Shown here in pieces: positions 53,929-62,425 of a stretch of DNA of 64,000 nt. Position 1 is the first letter of the stretch, and each line of letters begins with the position of its first letter. The position numbers and the translations under genes were made by a program. The notes beneath the pieces are model-generated. The model saw only the letters and a program-made list of their open reading frames with translations. It was not told where the DNA came from and did no database searches. The stretch is taken from NCBI RefSeq assembly GCF_003416895.1, contig NZ_QVIO01000007.1, positions 62,001-126,000 of the forward strand. The letters are read 5' to 3'. The DNA is from Duganella sp. BJB476. GTDB taxonomy: Bacteria > Pseudomonadota > Gammaproteobacteria > Burkholderiales > Burkholderiaceae_D.

Positions 53929-54162
53929 TCAAGGGAAGGTCAAGTCCATGCCGAGCATCCTGATAAGGACGAAGGTGACGAGTCCCAGGCCCAGCAGCGA
54001 CAGCACGAAGGCTGCGGCCACCTTGCCGCCCGCGCGTAGCACCGCGCGCGTCTCCTTCGCCGTCTTCCCTTGATCGTAATGCCACTTGATGGCGAAGAAC
54101 ATGCCCGTGCCGAGCACGAGAAACTTGAACGTAACGAAGACTACAGGGATCCATTCCATCAT
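53929..54162 (-). CDS. Small two-helix membrane protein
   Basis: A 77-residue product with two hydrophobic helices (WIPVVFVTFKFLVLGTGMFFA and VAAAFVLSLLGLGLVTFVLI) linked by a charged loop (KWHYDQGKTAKETRAVLRAGGK). Two successive ATGs start the frame; a GTG ten codons upstream is possible, but the segment GGAAAG between it and the ATG looks like a ribosome site. It converges with ggt. I recognise no family. Confidence 0.6.
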   Translation of the reverse strand: MMEWIPVVFVTFKFLVLGTGMFFAIKWHYDQGKTAKETRAVLRAGGKVAAAFVLSLLGLGLVTFVLIRMLGMDLTFP

Positions 54163-54271
54163 TTTGAGTCTTTCCAGGCTATTACTCGACACTATCTAAG
54201 CAGGCATACTACTTAAAAGCAATTTCCATACATCGAGACAAATTGTCCCAGTTGGAAACCATACAAGCAAT

Positions 54272-55402
54272 TTAGCTGAAGACTGGCAGGCGGGCGTTGG
54301 GCGAACGACGATACGTCCAGCTCAGTGTCCGCAGCAAATCCGATTCGGACTGCCCCGCCAGTTCGGCCATCAGCGCAGCCATCGCCCCGGTGGCAAACGC
54401 ACAGGCCAGCGCCTGCCCCGGGCACGCGTGGACGCCATGTCCAAAACCGAATTCACGTCCCATCCCTCGCGGATCGCGATTGGCCGCCGCCAGCACCAGC
54501 AATATCGTTTGCCCCGCCAGCACTGGCACGCCGCCGATCTCGCAGTCGTTCGCCACGAAACGGCGCGTATTCTGAATCGGCGGATCGAAGCGGCTGACCG
54601 CCTGCACCAGCGCGGCCGCATCCCGCCCGCCGCTACGCTCCTCCTCCGGCTGACGCGCCAGCGCCAGCACGCTATTGCCGATCAGCCCAGCCGTGGCCTC
54701 GTAAGTCTGCGACAGCAGGCCGACCAGATTGGCCAGCAAGCCATGCGACTCGCTCCATCCCACCGCCTGCGCCTCGGCGATCACTTGCGACAGCAGGCTG
54801 TCCGCCGCGGCCGACGATGCGGCATCGCGCAGCAATTCCTTGAAGCTGTCCAGCAGCGCCAGCGCCGCCGCATGCGCGCGCCCGATCTGCGACGCATCGC
54901 TGTACGGCGACAGGCAGGCCACGAACTCGCCCATCCACGCCGCCACCGCCGGCAACTGGTGGTCCGCAAAACCCAGCAGGCTGGCCATCGCCGACACCGG
55001 CACCTCGAACATCCACGACGCCAGCCCATCGTCGCGCCACAAGCGCCGGGCGATCAGCGCCGCGCGCTGTTGCGCCGCCTGCACGCTCACGCCGGCCAGC
55101 GCCCGCTGCAAGGCCAGCTTGGGCACGGCATGCCGCTCGCCGTCGTTCATGCGCACCAGCGCGCCGAACACCTGCCCCGCCGCGCCGCCGGCGATGGCCG
55201 CCGGCACCGGCTCGGCCAGCGGTCGCACGCGACAATCGGGATGCCGCATCACCGCCATCACATCGGCGGCGCTGGCGGCGATCCACAGACCGAGACCGGC
55301 GTCGAAACGCAGCCCTTGCAGTGACGCCAATTCGTCGTAGTATGGATAAGGATCGGCATGCGTCACCGCAGCCAGCGCGTGTTGGGGATAGGTAGTATTC
55401 AT
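54272..55402 (-). CDS. Cytochrome P450-like protein lacking the ExxR glutamate
   Basis: A 376-residue P450. The heme loop is canonical (FGFGHGVHACPGQALA, axial Cys327), as is TRRFVANDCEIGGVPVLAGQ. Two signature positions are not. In the K helix the usual ExxR reads A268-V-S-R271 within LVQAVSRFDPPIQ. In the I helix the usual AGxE/DT-T reads Q232-T-Y-E235-A236-T237, so the acid is kept but the adjacent Thr of the acid-alcohol pair is Ala. It is also some 20-30 residues shorter than typical bacterial P450s. No ferredoxin or reductase gene is near. Monooxygenase chemistry is therefore uncertain; a peroxygenase-like, isomerase-like or ligand-binding role is possible. It stands alone on the minus strand. 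Confidence 0.85.
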   Translation of the reverse strand: MNTTYPQHALAAVTHADPYPYYDELASLQGLRFDAGLGLWIAASAADVMAVMRHPDCRVRPLAEPVPAAIAGGAAGQVFGALVRMNDGERHAVPKLALQRALAGVSVQAAQQRAALIARRLWRDDGLASWMFEVPVSAMASLLGFADHQLPAVAAWMGEFVACLSPYSDASQIGRAHAAALALLDSFKELLRDAASSAAADSLLSQVIAEAQAVGWSESHGLLANLVGLLSQTYEATAGLIGNSVLALARQPEEERSGGRDAAALVQAVSRFDPPIQNTRRFVANDCEIGGVPVLAGQTILLVLAAANRDPRGMGREFGFGHGVHACPGQALACAFATGAMAALMAELAGQSESDLLRTLSWTYRRSPNARLPVFS

Positions 55403-55524
55403 GTGACCAGAATGCCACCATTTTCACCGCGATAGTTAGGCCTGCGCCGAAGTAAGCCAGCCGCTAAGCCATGTTTAAGAATCCGCCAACAAACTAAGCC
55501 ACCGATACCACTCTGGGAACCACA

Positions 55525-56205
55525 ATGAAAAACTGGGCACGCGCCAACAAAGGCTTCTTACTCTTCCTGATGCTGTTCGGGATCTTCCGCACCGCCGTCG
55601 CCGACTGGAATCCGATTCCCTCCGCCTCCATGCACCCCAACCTGCTGGAAGGCGACGTGGTGTTCGTCAACCGCCTGGCCTACAACGTCAAGCTGCCGCT
55701 GACCGACGTCGTCATCGGCACCACCGGCGAACCGCAGCGCGGCGACATCGTCACCTTCTCCTCGCCCAAGGACGGCACCCGCCTGATCAAGCGCGTGATC
55801 GCGCTGCCGGGCGACCGCGTCGAGATGCGCAACGAGCAGCTCATCATCAACGGCCAGCAGGCCGGCTACTCGGCCCTGAGCCGCGGCACCGAATCCGTCA
55901 AAGGCCTGGGCGATATCGCCGCGCTGCACGTCGGCGAAGCCATCGCCGACGCCCGCGCCCACTCCATCCAGCTGATGCCGCAGGTGCAGGCCCGCCGCGA
56001 TTTCGCGCCCGTCACCGTACCCGCCGGCCAGTACATGATGTTGGGCGATAACCGCGACAACAGCGAAGACTCACGCTACATCGGCCTGGTGCCGCGCGCC
56101 CTGCTGATCGGCCGCGCCGAGCGCGTGCTGGCCTCCGCCGACATCACCGGCAACTGGCATCCCCGCACCGAACGCTTCGGCATGAGCCTCTACCCGACAC
56201 CGTAA
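55525..56205 (+). CDS. lepB: Type I signal peptidase
   Basis: A 226-residue signal peptidase. One N-terminal membrane helix (GFLLFLMLFGIFRTAVA) leads to the catalytic Ser35 in PSASMHPNLLEGD; the general base Lys89 lies in RLIKRVIALPGDRVEM, and box E is LGDNRDNSEDSRYIGLVP. It has a single membrane helix, unlike the two-helix E. coli LepB encoded next to lepA, so it is probably an additional paralogue. It heads a likely operon with the ABC transporter genes 70 bases downstream. Confidence 0.9.
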   Translation: MKNWARANKGFLLFLMLFGIFRTAVADWNPIPSASMHPNLLEGDVVFVNRLAYNVKLPLTDVVIGTTGEPQRGDIVTFSSPKDGTRLIKRVIALPGDRVEMRNEQLIINGQQAGYSALSRGTESVKGLGDIAALHVGEAIADARAHSIQLMPQVQARRDFAPVTVPAGQYMMLGDNRDNSEDSRYIGLVPRALLIGRAERVLASADITGNWHPRTERFGMSLYPTP

Positions 56206-56274
56206 GCCCCCTCCCCAGCGGCTCCCGGCAGTGCTATGATCAGTAGAAAATCTCATAACATTGTCGGGAACCAT

Positions 56275-57015
56275 ATGATCGAATTCCAGGGACTGTCCAA
56301 AGTCTACGGTGGCTTCAATGCCGTCAAACCCCTGAACCTGACCGTCAGGCGCGGCGAAGTGTTCGGCTTCCTCGGCCCCAACGGCGCCGGCAAAACCACC
56401 ACCATCCGCATGATGATGGGCATCCTGGTGCCGAGCGCCGGCCACGTGCTGATCGACGGTCTCGATTGCCACGCCGATCCGGCCGAAGTCAAGCGGCGCG
56501 TCGGCTACCTGCCCGACACCCCCATCTTCTACGACTACCTGCGCGGCCGCGAGATCCTGCAATTCGTCGGCGAGATGCACGGCTACTCGCGCACCGAGGC
56601 GACCGAACGCGGCGCGCGCCTGCTGGCCGAATTCGGCCTCGAAGAAGCGGCCGAAGACTACGCCGTCAACTACTCGCTGGGCATGAAGAAGCGCCTCGGC
56701 CTGGCCTGCGCGCTGATCCACGATCCGACGGTGCTGATCCTCGATGAGCCGATCAACGGCCTCGATCCGCGCGCCTCGCGCGACGTGCAGGAGCGCCTGC
56801 TGGCGGCGGCCGCGCGCGGCGTCACCATCTTCGTCTCCACCCATTTGCTGGACATGGCGGAAAAGCTGTGCGACCGCGTCGGCATCATCCACCACGGCCA
56901 GCTGGTGGCCACCGGCACGCTCGACGAGATCCGCGCCGAAGCCTCGGCCAGCGGCTCGCTGGAAGACGTGTTCCTGAAGATCACCGACGAAGCCGCAGAG
57001 GAGCAGGCGGAATGA
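56275..57015 (+). CDS. ABC transporter ATP-binding protein
   Basis: A 246-residue ABC-2 type ATPase. Walker A GPNGAGKTTTIRMMMG, Q-loop RRVGYLPDTPIFYDYLRGRE, signature NYSLGMKKRLGLACALI (variant YSLGM in place of LSGGQ, common in this subfamily), Walker B VLILDEPINGLDP and switch STHLLDMAEKL. The ATG at 56275 has GGGAA upstream. It overlaps the following permease-protease gene by four bases (ATGA), so the two make one export complex. Cargo unknown; the signal-peptidase gene just upstream hints at a peptide or protein-processing role. Confidence 0.92.
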   Translation: MIEFQGLSKVYGGFNAVKPLNLTVRRGEVFGFLGPNGAGKTTTIRMMMGILVPSAGHVLIDGLDCHADPAEVKRRVGYLPDTPIFYDYLRGREILQFVGEMHGYSRTEATERGARLLAEFGLEEAAEDYAVNYSLGMKKRLGLACALIHDPTVLILDEPINGLDPRASRDVQERLLAAAARGVTIFVSTHLLDMAEKLCDRVGIIHHGQLVATGTLDEIRAEASASGSLEDVFLKITDEAAEEQAE

Positions 57016-59414
57016 CGCAGCAGGCGGCCCAGCCGCTATCGCAGGCGCGCGCCATCTGGCTGATGACCAAAATGCGCCTGACCCGCCAGCGCAACATGGT
57101 GGCCAATAACCTGTTCCGCAAATTCAGGGGGAAGAAAAAGCAGAAAAAGGCGCGCGACGGCATCGCCAAGACGAGCAGCATGTGGGTGCTGACCGTGGTC
57201 ATGGTGTTGTTCATGGCCTTCTCCTTCGTCGGCCTGTCGCGCAACGTGGTGCTCAACATGGGCTGCCACCTGGTCGCCGACAGCGCCTGCCACGTGGTAG
57301 AGAAAGACGGCGAACGCCGCGACAACATGGAGCTGACCGCGGCCGAGCTGCATCAGGCGCCGTTCCAACCCGAGCTGGCGCACGGCCTGACGATGGTCAT
57401 CACGGTGCTGTGCGGGATCGCCGTCCTGCTCCCCCTCGGCAGCAAGGAGCTGGCGCAACCCGACTGGGACATGGAATGGCTGGTCACCATGCCGGTCGAA
57501 CGCTCCACGCTCTTGTGGGGGCGCCTGCTGGAACGCAGCGCCGCCAACTTCACAGGCATGTTCGCGCTGCTGCCGCCGCTCGGCATCATTGCGTGGTACT
57601 CGGGCCTGGGCTGGTTCGCGCCGCTGGCCGCATTGGCGGCGCTGATCGTGCTGCTGCCGCTGGCCGCGCTGCTGCATACGCTGGCCGACACCGGCTTGCG
57701 CATGTGGCTCCCTGCATCGCAGCTGCGCAACCTGCAAGCCGTCACCGGCTTGTTCAGCATGCCCCTGATGTATTTCGTCATGGCGCTCGGCATGCCGGGC
57801 GCCAGCGGCTTCGTGATGGACTGGGCACGCGCCTTTCCCGCGTGGGCCAGCTGGACGCCGCCAGGCATGGTACTGCAAGCGATGCAGGCGCCCGGCCTGG
57901 CGCAAGCCGTGCAGGCCATCGCCCTGCTGCTGGTGCAGGCTGCGGTGCTGATATGGGCCGGCGTGGCGCTGATGCGCTACCAGCTGCGCAACGGCGTCGT
58001 CAACGCCGGCTCGCGGGAAAGCGTGCGGCGCAAACAGCCGGCCGTCGCCGGCGACACCGCGCGTGGAGGCCTGCGCACGTGGCTGTCCGGCGCCATGTCG
58101 CCGATCAAGCGCCGCGAGCTGCGGCTGCTGAGCCGCGACCGCAACTTCCTGGTGCAAACGCTGGTGCTGCCGGTGGTGATCGTGATCAGCCAGATGATCT
58201 TCAACGGCAAATTGAGCAGCTTCGCGGAACTGGGCCAGCACCACACCACCACCGCCGCCATCGCCTTCGGCATGGGCGTCTACGTGCTGATGCTGTCGGC
58301 CTTCCAGACGCTGAACAACGAAGGCCAGGTCCTGTGGCTGCTGTACACCGTGCCGCGCTCGATCGAGAGCGTGTTGAAGGAAAAGGCCCAGCTGTGGGGC
58401 ACGCTGACGATGCTCTACCCGCTGGTCGTCATCGGCATCAGCGCCTGGTACACCACGCACTTCGAATGGTCGATGCTGGTGCTGCTGCTGACGGTCTTCG
58501 CCGGCATCCCGATCTACTCGCTGATCGCCGTCTCGCTGGGCGTGTTCGCCTGCGATCCACTGGCGGTCGACGTGCGCGCCCGCGTGCGGCCGACCTACAT
58601 CTACCTCTACATGCTGCTGGCCGGTTTCTACACCTGGTCGATCTACAGCAGCGTGTGGTCGCAAAAACTGGTGGTGATGGTGCTGGTCGCATCGATGGCG
58701 CTGGCGCTGTGGCAGAAGGCGCGCGACGCCCTGCCCTACCTGCTGGACCCGGCCGCCGCGCCGCCGCCGCGCGTCTCCACCTCGGACGGCCTGATCGCCG
58801 CCACCGCCTTCTTCATCCTGCAGAGCCTGACCACGCTGTGGATCATGAAGGACACGGCGACAACCACGCCCACGCTGAAAGCCGCGACGATAGCTTTCGT
58901 CACATCCGGCCTGCTGGTCTATGTGCTGATGCGCTTCGTCTACTGGCGCAGCAAGACCGCCGGCGTACCGGCCATCCTGCGCGGCGGCGACACGCGGCTG
59001 ACGCTGCGCTACGGCGCCATGGCGGCCGCCGTGGCCTGCGCCGTCGGCCTGGCTTACCTGGTCGTTCTCCAGCACTCTTCGCTGTGGTCCGAGATCGCCA
59101 GGCAGATGACCGCATCGACCGGCCCGCGCGGTTGGCTGCTGTTGCTGGCCGTGCTGGCGGCGCCCCTGTTCGAGGAGTTCATCTTCCGTGGCCTGATCTA
59201 CGGCGGCTTGCGCCGCTCGATGCCGGCGGCGCCGGCCATGCTGATGAGCGCAGCCATCTTCGCCGTCGTACACCCGCCGGTCTCTATGCTGCCGGTCTTC
59301 GTGCTTGGCCTGTGCACCGCCTGGACCTATGAGCGCAGCAAGACCCTGCTCGGCCCGATGCTGGTGCACGCCGTGTACAACGCCATCATCCTGTCCTGGC
59401 AGTTCTGGATGTAG
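57012..59414 (+). CDS. ABC permease fused to a CPBP (CAAX-type) intramembrane protease
   Basis: An 800-residue polytopic protein. Residues 1-570 or so are an ABC-2-like permease with many hydrophobic segments in two halves (LTMVITVLCGIAVLLPLG, LAALAALIVLLPLAALLHTL, ... LVQTLVLPVVIVISQMIF, LVLLLTVFAGIPIYSLIAV). A basic loop follows the start (RKFRGKKKQKKAR). The C-terminal 230 residues are a CPBP glutamic protease domain: motif 1 E721-E722-F-I-F-R726 (PLFEEFIFRG), motif 2 FAVVH, motif 3 HAVYN. The start ATG overlaps the ATPase stop, and no separate start precedes the protease domain, so the fusion is genuine. CPBP proteins process prenylated proteins or bacteriocin-like peptides; cargo here is unknown. 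Confidence 0.88.
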   Translation: MTQQAAQPLSQARAIWLMTKMRLTRQRNMVANNLFRKFRGKKKQKKARDGIAKTSSMWVLTVVMVLFMAFSFVGLSRNVVLNMGCHLVADSACHVVEKDGERRDNMELTAAELHQAPFQPELAHGLTMVITVLCGIAVLLPLGSKELAQPDWDMEWLVTMPVERSTLLWGRLLERSAANFTGMFALLPPLGIIAWYSGLGWFAPLAALAALIVLLPLAALLHTLADTGLRMWLPASQLRNLQAVTGLFSMPLMYFVMALGMPGASGFVMDWARAFPAWASWTPPGMVLQAMQAPGLAQAVQAIALLLVQAAVLIWAGVALMRYQLRNGVVNAGSRESVRRKQPAVAGDTARGGLRTWLSGAMSPIKRRELRLLSRDRNFLVQTLVLPVVIVISQMIFNGKLSSFAELGQHHTTTAAIAFGMGVYVLMLSAFQTLNNEGQVLWLLYTVPRSIESVLKEKAQLWGTLTMLYPLVVIGISAWYTTHFEWSMLVLLLTVFAGIPIYSLIAVSLGVFACDPLAVDVRARVRPTYIYLYMLLAGFYTWSIYSSVWSQKLVVMVLVASMALALWQKARDALPYLLDPAAAPPPRVSTSDGLIAATAFFILQSLTTLWIMKDTATTTPTLKAATIAFVTSGLLVYVLMRFVYWRSKTAGVPAILRGGDTRLTLRYGAMAAAVACAVGLAYLVVLQHSSLWSEIARQMTASTGPRGWLLLLAVLAAPLFEEFIFRGLIYGGLRRSMPAAPAMLMSAAIFAVVHPPVSMLPVFVLGLCTAWTYERSKTLLGPMLVHAVYNAIILSWQFWM

Positions 59415-59425
59415 CAATCAAGTCC

Positions 59426-59467
59426 GCCGTGGCAGGAATTGACTGTCTTATGTCATCCTGCCACGGC
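59426..59467. promoter_or_regulatory. Large palindrome before the DJ-1/GlxA genes
   Basis: GCCGTGGCAGGA (59426-59437) is mirrored exactly by TCCTGCCACGGC (59456-59467), and an inner TGAC/GTCA pair (59440-59443, 59452-59455) extends the symmetry around TGTCTTAT. It lies between the ABC gene stop and the DJ-1 gene. With no T run, an operator (half-site TGGCAGGA) is likelier than a terminator. Confidence 0.55.
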
Positions 59468-59513
59468 CCGCGCCCCGGATAATCCTTGTAAAACCATACA
59501 CAGGACCGTCCCA

Positions 59514-60584
59514 ATGCGCAAACTGATCTACCTCTTCCTGCTGATCGGCCAACTGGCCACTGCCGGCGAAATCCCAACCTACCAGGACCGCTTCGGCCGC
59601 GCCAAACCGGTGGTCGCCGTGGTCGGCGAAAACAGCGGCACCGAGCTGACCGATTTCGTCATCCCCTACGGCGTGCTGGCCCGCTCCGGCGCGGTGCAGC
59701 TATTGAGCGTCGCCACCCAAACCGGCTCGCTGTCCATGCGCCCGGCGCTGAAGCTCCAGCCCGACGCCACCACCGCAGAATTCGACCAGCGCTACCCGCA
59801 AGGCGCCGACTATGTGATCGTGCCGGCCGTCGTCAAGCCGGACGATGCGACGCTGGTGGCCTGGGTCGCCGCGCAAGGCGCGAAAGGCGCCACCGTCGTC
59901 AGCATCTGCGACGGCGCGCTGATCGTCGCCAACGCGGGCCTGTTCAAGGGCAAACGCGCCACCGCCCACTGGGCCACCGAGTCCTATCGCAAGGAGCACT
60001 ACCAGGACGTGCAATGGGTCAGCAATATCCGCTACGTCGCCGACGGTAAAGTCATCTCCAGCGCCGGCGTCAGCGCCGCCATGCCGACCACGCTGGCACT
60101 GGTGGAAGCCATCGCCGGCACCGCGCGTGCCACCGACGTGGCGCAGCAGATCGGCGTCGCCGACTGGAGCACCACCCACGACAGCGACATCTTCCGTCCA
60201 CGGCTGGGCACCAACCTCACCGCCTATATCACCGGCTACACCAATCAATGGTTCCACTCCCGCGACGACATCGGCGTACTGGTGGCACCCGGCGTGGATG
60301 AAATCACGTTGGCCTTCACCGCCGACGCCTGGTCGCGCTCCAAGCGCAGCAAGGTCTACTCAGTCGCCGCGAGCGCCGAACCGCTGCAATCGCGCTCCGG
60401 CCTGACCATCCTGCCGGATCGCTTGCAGGGCGCGGCCGATGCGCCGGAACTGCTGCCGGCCACCGCTGTGGCGGCCTTGCCAGCCAAAGCGCTCGACCGC
60501 GCGCTGGAAGGATTGGACCAGCGCTACGGCCACCGCACCGCCCTGCTGGTCGCGCTGGAATTCGAGTATCCTTCCTACCATTGA
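59514..60584 (+). CDS. Secreted DJ-1/PfpI-family protein
   Basis: A 356-residue protein with signal peptide MRKLIYLFLLIGQLATAG. Residues about 32-200 form a DJ-1/PfpI fold (KPVVAVVGENSGTELTDFVIPYGVL in outline, YVIVPAVVKPDDATLVAWV) with the nucleophile elbow VVSICDGALIVANAG (Cys) and RATAHWATES. The rest is a second alpha/beta domain of unknown type. The ATG at 59514 has AGGA eight bases upstream. It precedes a GlxA-type regulator that shares the same fold, 22 bases away, so the two form an operon. Probably a periplasmic sensor or enzyme; function unknown. Confidence 0.82.
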   Translation: MRKLIYLFLLIGQLATAGEIPTYQDRFGRAKPVVAVVGENSGTELTDFVIPYGVLARSGAVQLLSVATQTGSLSMRPALKLQPDATTAEFDQRYPQGADYVIVPAVVKPDDATLVAWVAAQGAKGATVVSICDGALIVANAGLFKGKRATAHWATESYRKEHYQDVQWVSNIRYVADGKVISSAGVSAAMPTTLALVEAIAGTARATDVAQQIGVADWSTTHDSDIFRPRLGTNLTAYITGYTNQWFHSRDDIGVLVAPGVDEITLAFTADAWSRSKRSKVYSVAASAEPLQSRSGLTILPDRLQGAADAPELLPATAVAALPAKALDRALEGLDQRYGHRTALLVALEFEYPSYH

Positions 60585-60606
60585 GGTCATCCAAACAAAT
60601 TCCGTC

Positions 60607-61602
60607 ATGCCGTCAAAGAAAACCCTGCGCGTCGTACTGCTCGCCTACGACGACATGAACCTGCTGGACCTGTGCGGTCCCTTGCAGGCGCTCGCCACCG
60701 CCAGCAAGCGCCACACCGGCAAGGGTCCTGCGCTGTACGAAACCATCGTCGCCTCGGCCGACGGCGGCATGATTACCACCAGCGCCGGCCTGCCGGTGAT
60801 GACGGTCGCCATTGCCACGCTGGATGACCTGGCCATCGACACGCTGATCACGCCGGGCGGTTGCAAGGGACAGGAATACTACGCGCCGCCGGCGCTGGTG
60901 AAGTGGGTCGTGCGCCAGGCGCCGCTGGTCCGCCGCCTGTGCTCCGTCTGCACCGGCGCCTTCCTGCTGGCAGCCGCCGGGCAGCTGGACGGCAAGCGCG
61001 CCACCACGCATTGGGAATGGGTAGACCGGCTTCAAAGCCAGTACCCGGGCATCAACATCGACGCCGATAAAATCTTCATACAGGATGGTTCGGTGTGGAG
61101 TTCGGCCGGCGTCAGCGCCGGCATCGACCTGACGCTGGCGCTGATCGAAGAGGATTACGGCCATCACGTCGCCATCGAAACGGCGCGCCAGCTGGTGATG
61201 TTCATCAAGCGCACCGGCGGCCAGTCGCAATTCAGCGTGCCGCTGGCCGCACAGGCGCACGAAGGCGGACGCTTCGACGACCTGCACGCCTGGGTCGCCG
61301 CCAACCTGCACGAAAACCTGACCGTGGACCGGTTGGCGGAACAAGCCGGCATGACGCCGCGCACCTTCGCCCGCAGCTACGCCAGCCAATCGGGACGCAC
61401 GCCGGCAAAGATGGTGGAAGCGATGCGGCTGGAGGCCGCCTGCCGCGCATTGGAGAAGACCGTGCTGCCGCTGAAAGCCATCGCGGCCAACACCGGCTAT
61501 GTGGAAGAGCAGAACCTGCGGCGCGTGTTCCAGCGCCAGCTGGGCGTGAGCCCAACCCAGTACCGCAGCCGGTTCTCCGGCCACGGCGCGGCGGTGAACT
61601 AG
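60607..61602 (+). CDS. GlxA-type regulator (DJ-1/PfpI domain plus AraC HTH)
   Basis: A 331-residue regulator. The N-terminal DJ-1/PfpI-like domain starts LRVVLLAYDDMNLLDLCGPLQAL (given in outline) with the elbow LCSVCTGAFLLAAAG; RATTHWEW and SAGVSAGIDLTLALIEED are typical of the GlxA group. Residues about 225-325 form the AraC double HTH (LTVDRLAEQAGMTPRTFARSY ... LPLKAIAANTGYVEEQNLRRVF). It follows the secreted DJ-1 gene and its TAG stop overlaps the udh stop by CTAG. Probably controls the upstream palindrome region. Confidence 0.92.
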   Translation: MPSKKTLRVVLLAYDDMNLLDLCGPLQALATASKRHTGKGPALYETIVASADGGMITTSAGLPVMTVAIATLDDLAIDTLITPGGCKGQEYYAPPALVKWVVRQAPLVRRLCSVCTGAFLLAAAGQLDGKRATTHWEWVDRLQSQYPGINIDADKIFIQDGSVWSSAGVSAGIDLTLALIEEDYGHHVAIETARQLVMFIKRTGGQSQFSVPLAAQAHEGGRFDDLHAWVAANLHENLTVDRLAEQAGMTPRTFARSYASQSGRTPAKMVEAMRLEAACRALEKTVLPLKAIAANTGYVEEQNLRRVFQRQLGVSPTQYRSRFSGHGAAVN

Positions 61603-62408
61603 TCTTTGTACTGAGGCCCGGACATCAGGAAGCCGCCGCCCTGGTAAATGGTGGCCACGTCATCCTTGGGCGGATAGGCGCCGGTGTCCGGGAAGTTCGA
61701 CGCAAAGCGCGTCGAGCTGTCCTTGGGATTGAAGCCCAGGTGCGCCGCCTTGCTGTTATCCCACCAGCGGCCCGGATTGGCCGACGCGCCAAACAATATC
61801 GTATGACCCACGCGCGGCGTGAACAGCGATACCCGCAGCGACTCCACCAGATCGTCGTAGCTGAACCACGTCACCAGCATGCGCGGATTCACCGGCTCCG
61901 GGAACGATGAGCCGATGCGCAGGCACACCGTCTCGATACCGGCGCGGTCATAGTAGTAGCGCGACAGCGACTCGCCGAAGCACTTGCTCACGCCGTACAG
62001 GCTGTCCGGCCGCATCGGGCTGTCGGCGTCGATGTAGTCGGTGGTCTTGTAGTAGCCGATGGTATGGTTGGAACTGGCGAAAACCACCCGCTTGACGCCG
62101 TGCTTGTGCACCGCCTCGTACAGGTTGTAGGTACCGGCGATATTGGCCGCCATGATGTTCTCGAAAGTGTTCTCGGTCGAGATGCCGCCGAAGTGCAGCA
62201 CCGCGTCCACGCCTTCCAGCAGCTTGAACACGGCGGCCTTGTCGGCCAGGTCGCACTGGACGATTTCCTCGCCCTCGCGTGCATCACCCATGTCGCCGAT
62301 ATCGGACAGGCGCACCACATCGGCCCAGGGCTTGATGCGGTCGCGCAGGATTTTACCCAGGCCGCCGGCGGCGCCGGTCAGCAGCAATCGTTTGAATGGT
62401 TTGGTCAT
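61599..62408 (-). CDS. udh: Uronate dehydrogenase (NAD-dependent epimerase family)
   Basis: A 269-residue short-chain dehydrogenase/epimerase fold. Cofactor loop LLTGAAGGLGKILRDR, then VQCDLADKAAVFKLLEG and VLHFGGISTENTFENIM, VFASSNHTIGYYKTTD, the catalytic Y-x3-K in LYGVSKCFGESLSRYYY, and the product-side LRIGSSFPEPVNPRMLVTWFS with WWDNSKAAHLGFNPKD. These are specific to uronate dehydrogenases of Pseudomonas and Agrobacterium, which oxidise galacturonate or glucuronate to the aldarate lactone. It is 17 bases downstream of garD on the same strand, matching the oxidative uronate pathway. Confidence 0.9.
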   Translation of the reverse strand: MTKPFKRLLLTGAAGGLGKILRDRIKPWADVVRLSDIGDMGDAREGEEIVQCDLADKAAVFKLLEGVDAVLHFGGISTENTFENIMAANIAGTYNLYEAVHKHGVKRVVFASSNHTIGYYKTTDYIDADSPMRPDSLYGVSKCFGESLSRYYYDRAGIETVCLRIGSSFPEPVNPRMLVTWFSYDDLVESLRVSLFTPRVGHTILFGASANPGRWWDNSKAAHLGFNPKDSSTRFASNFPDTGAYPPKDDVATIYQGGGFLMSGPQYKD

Positions 62409-62425
62409 GATTCAGTCTCTTGTTA

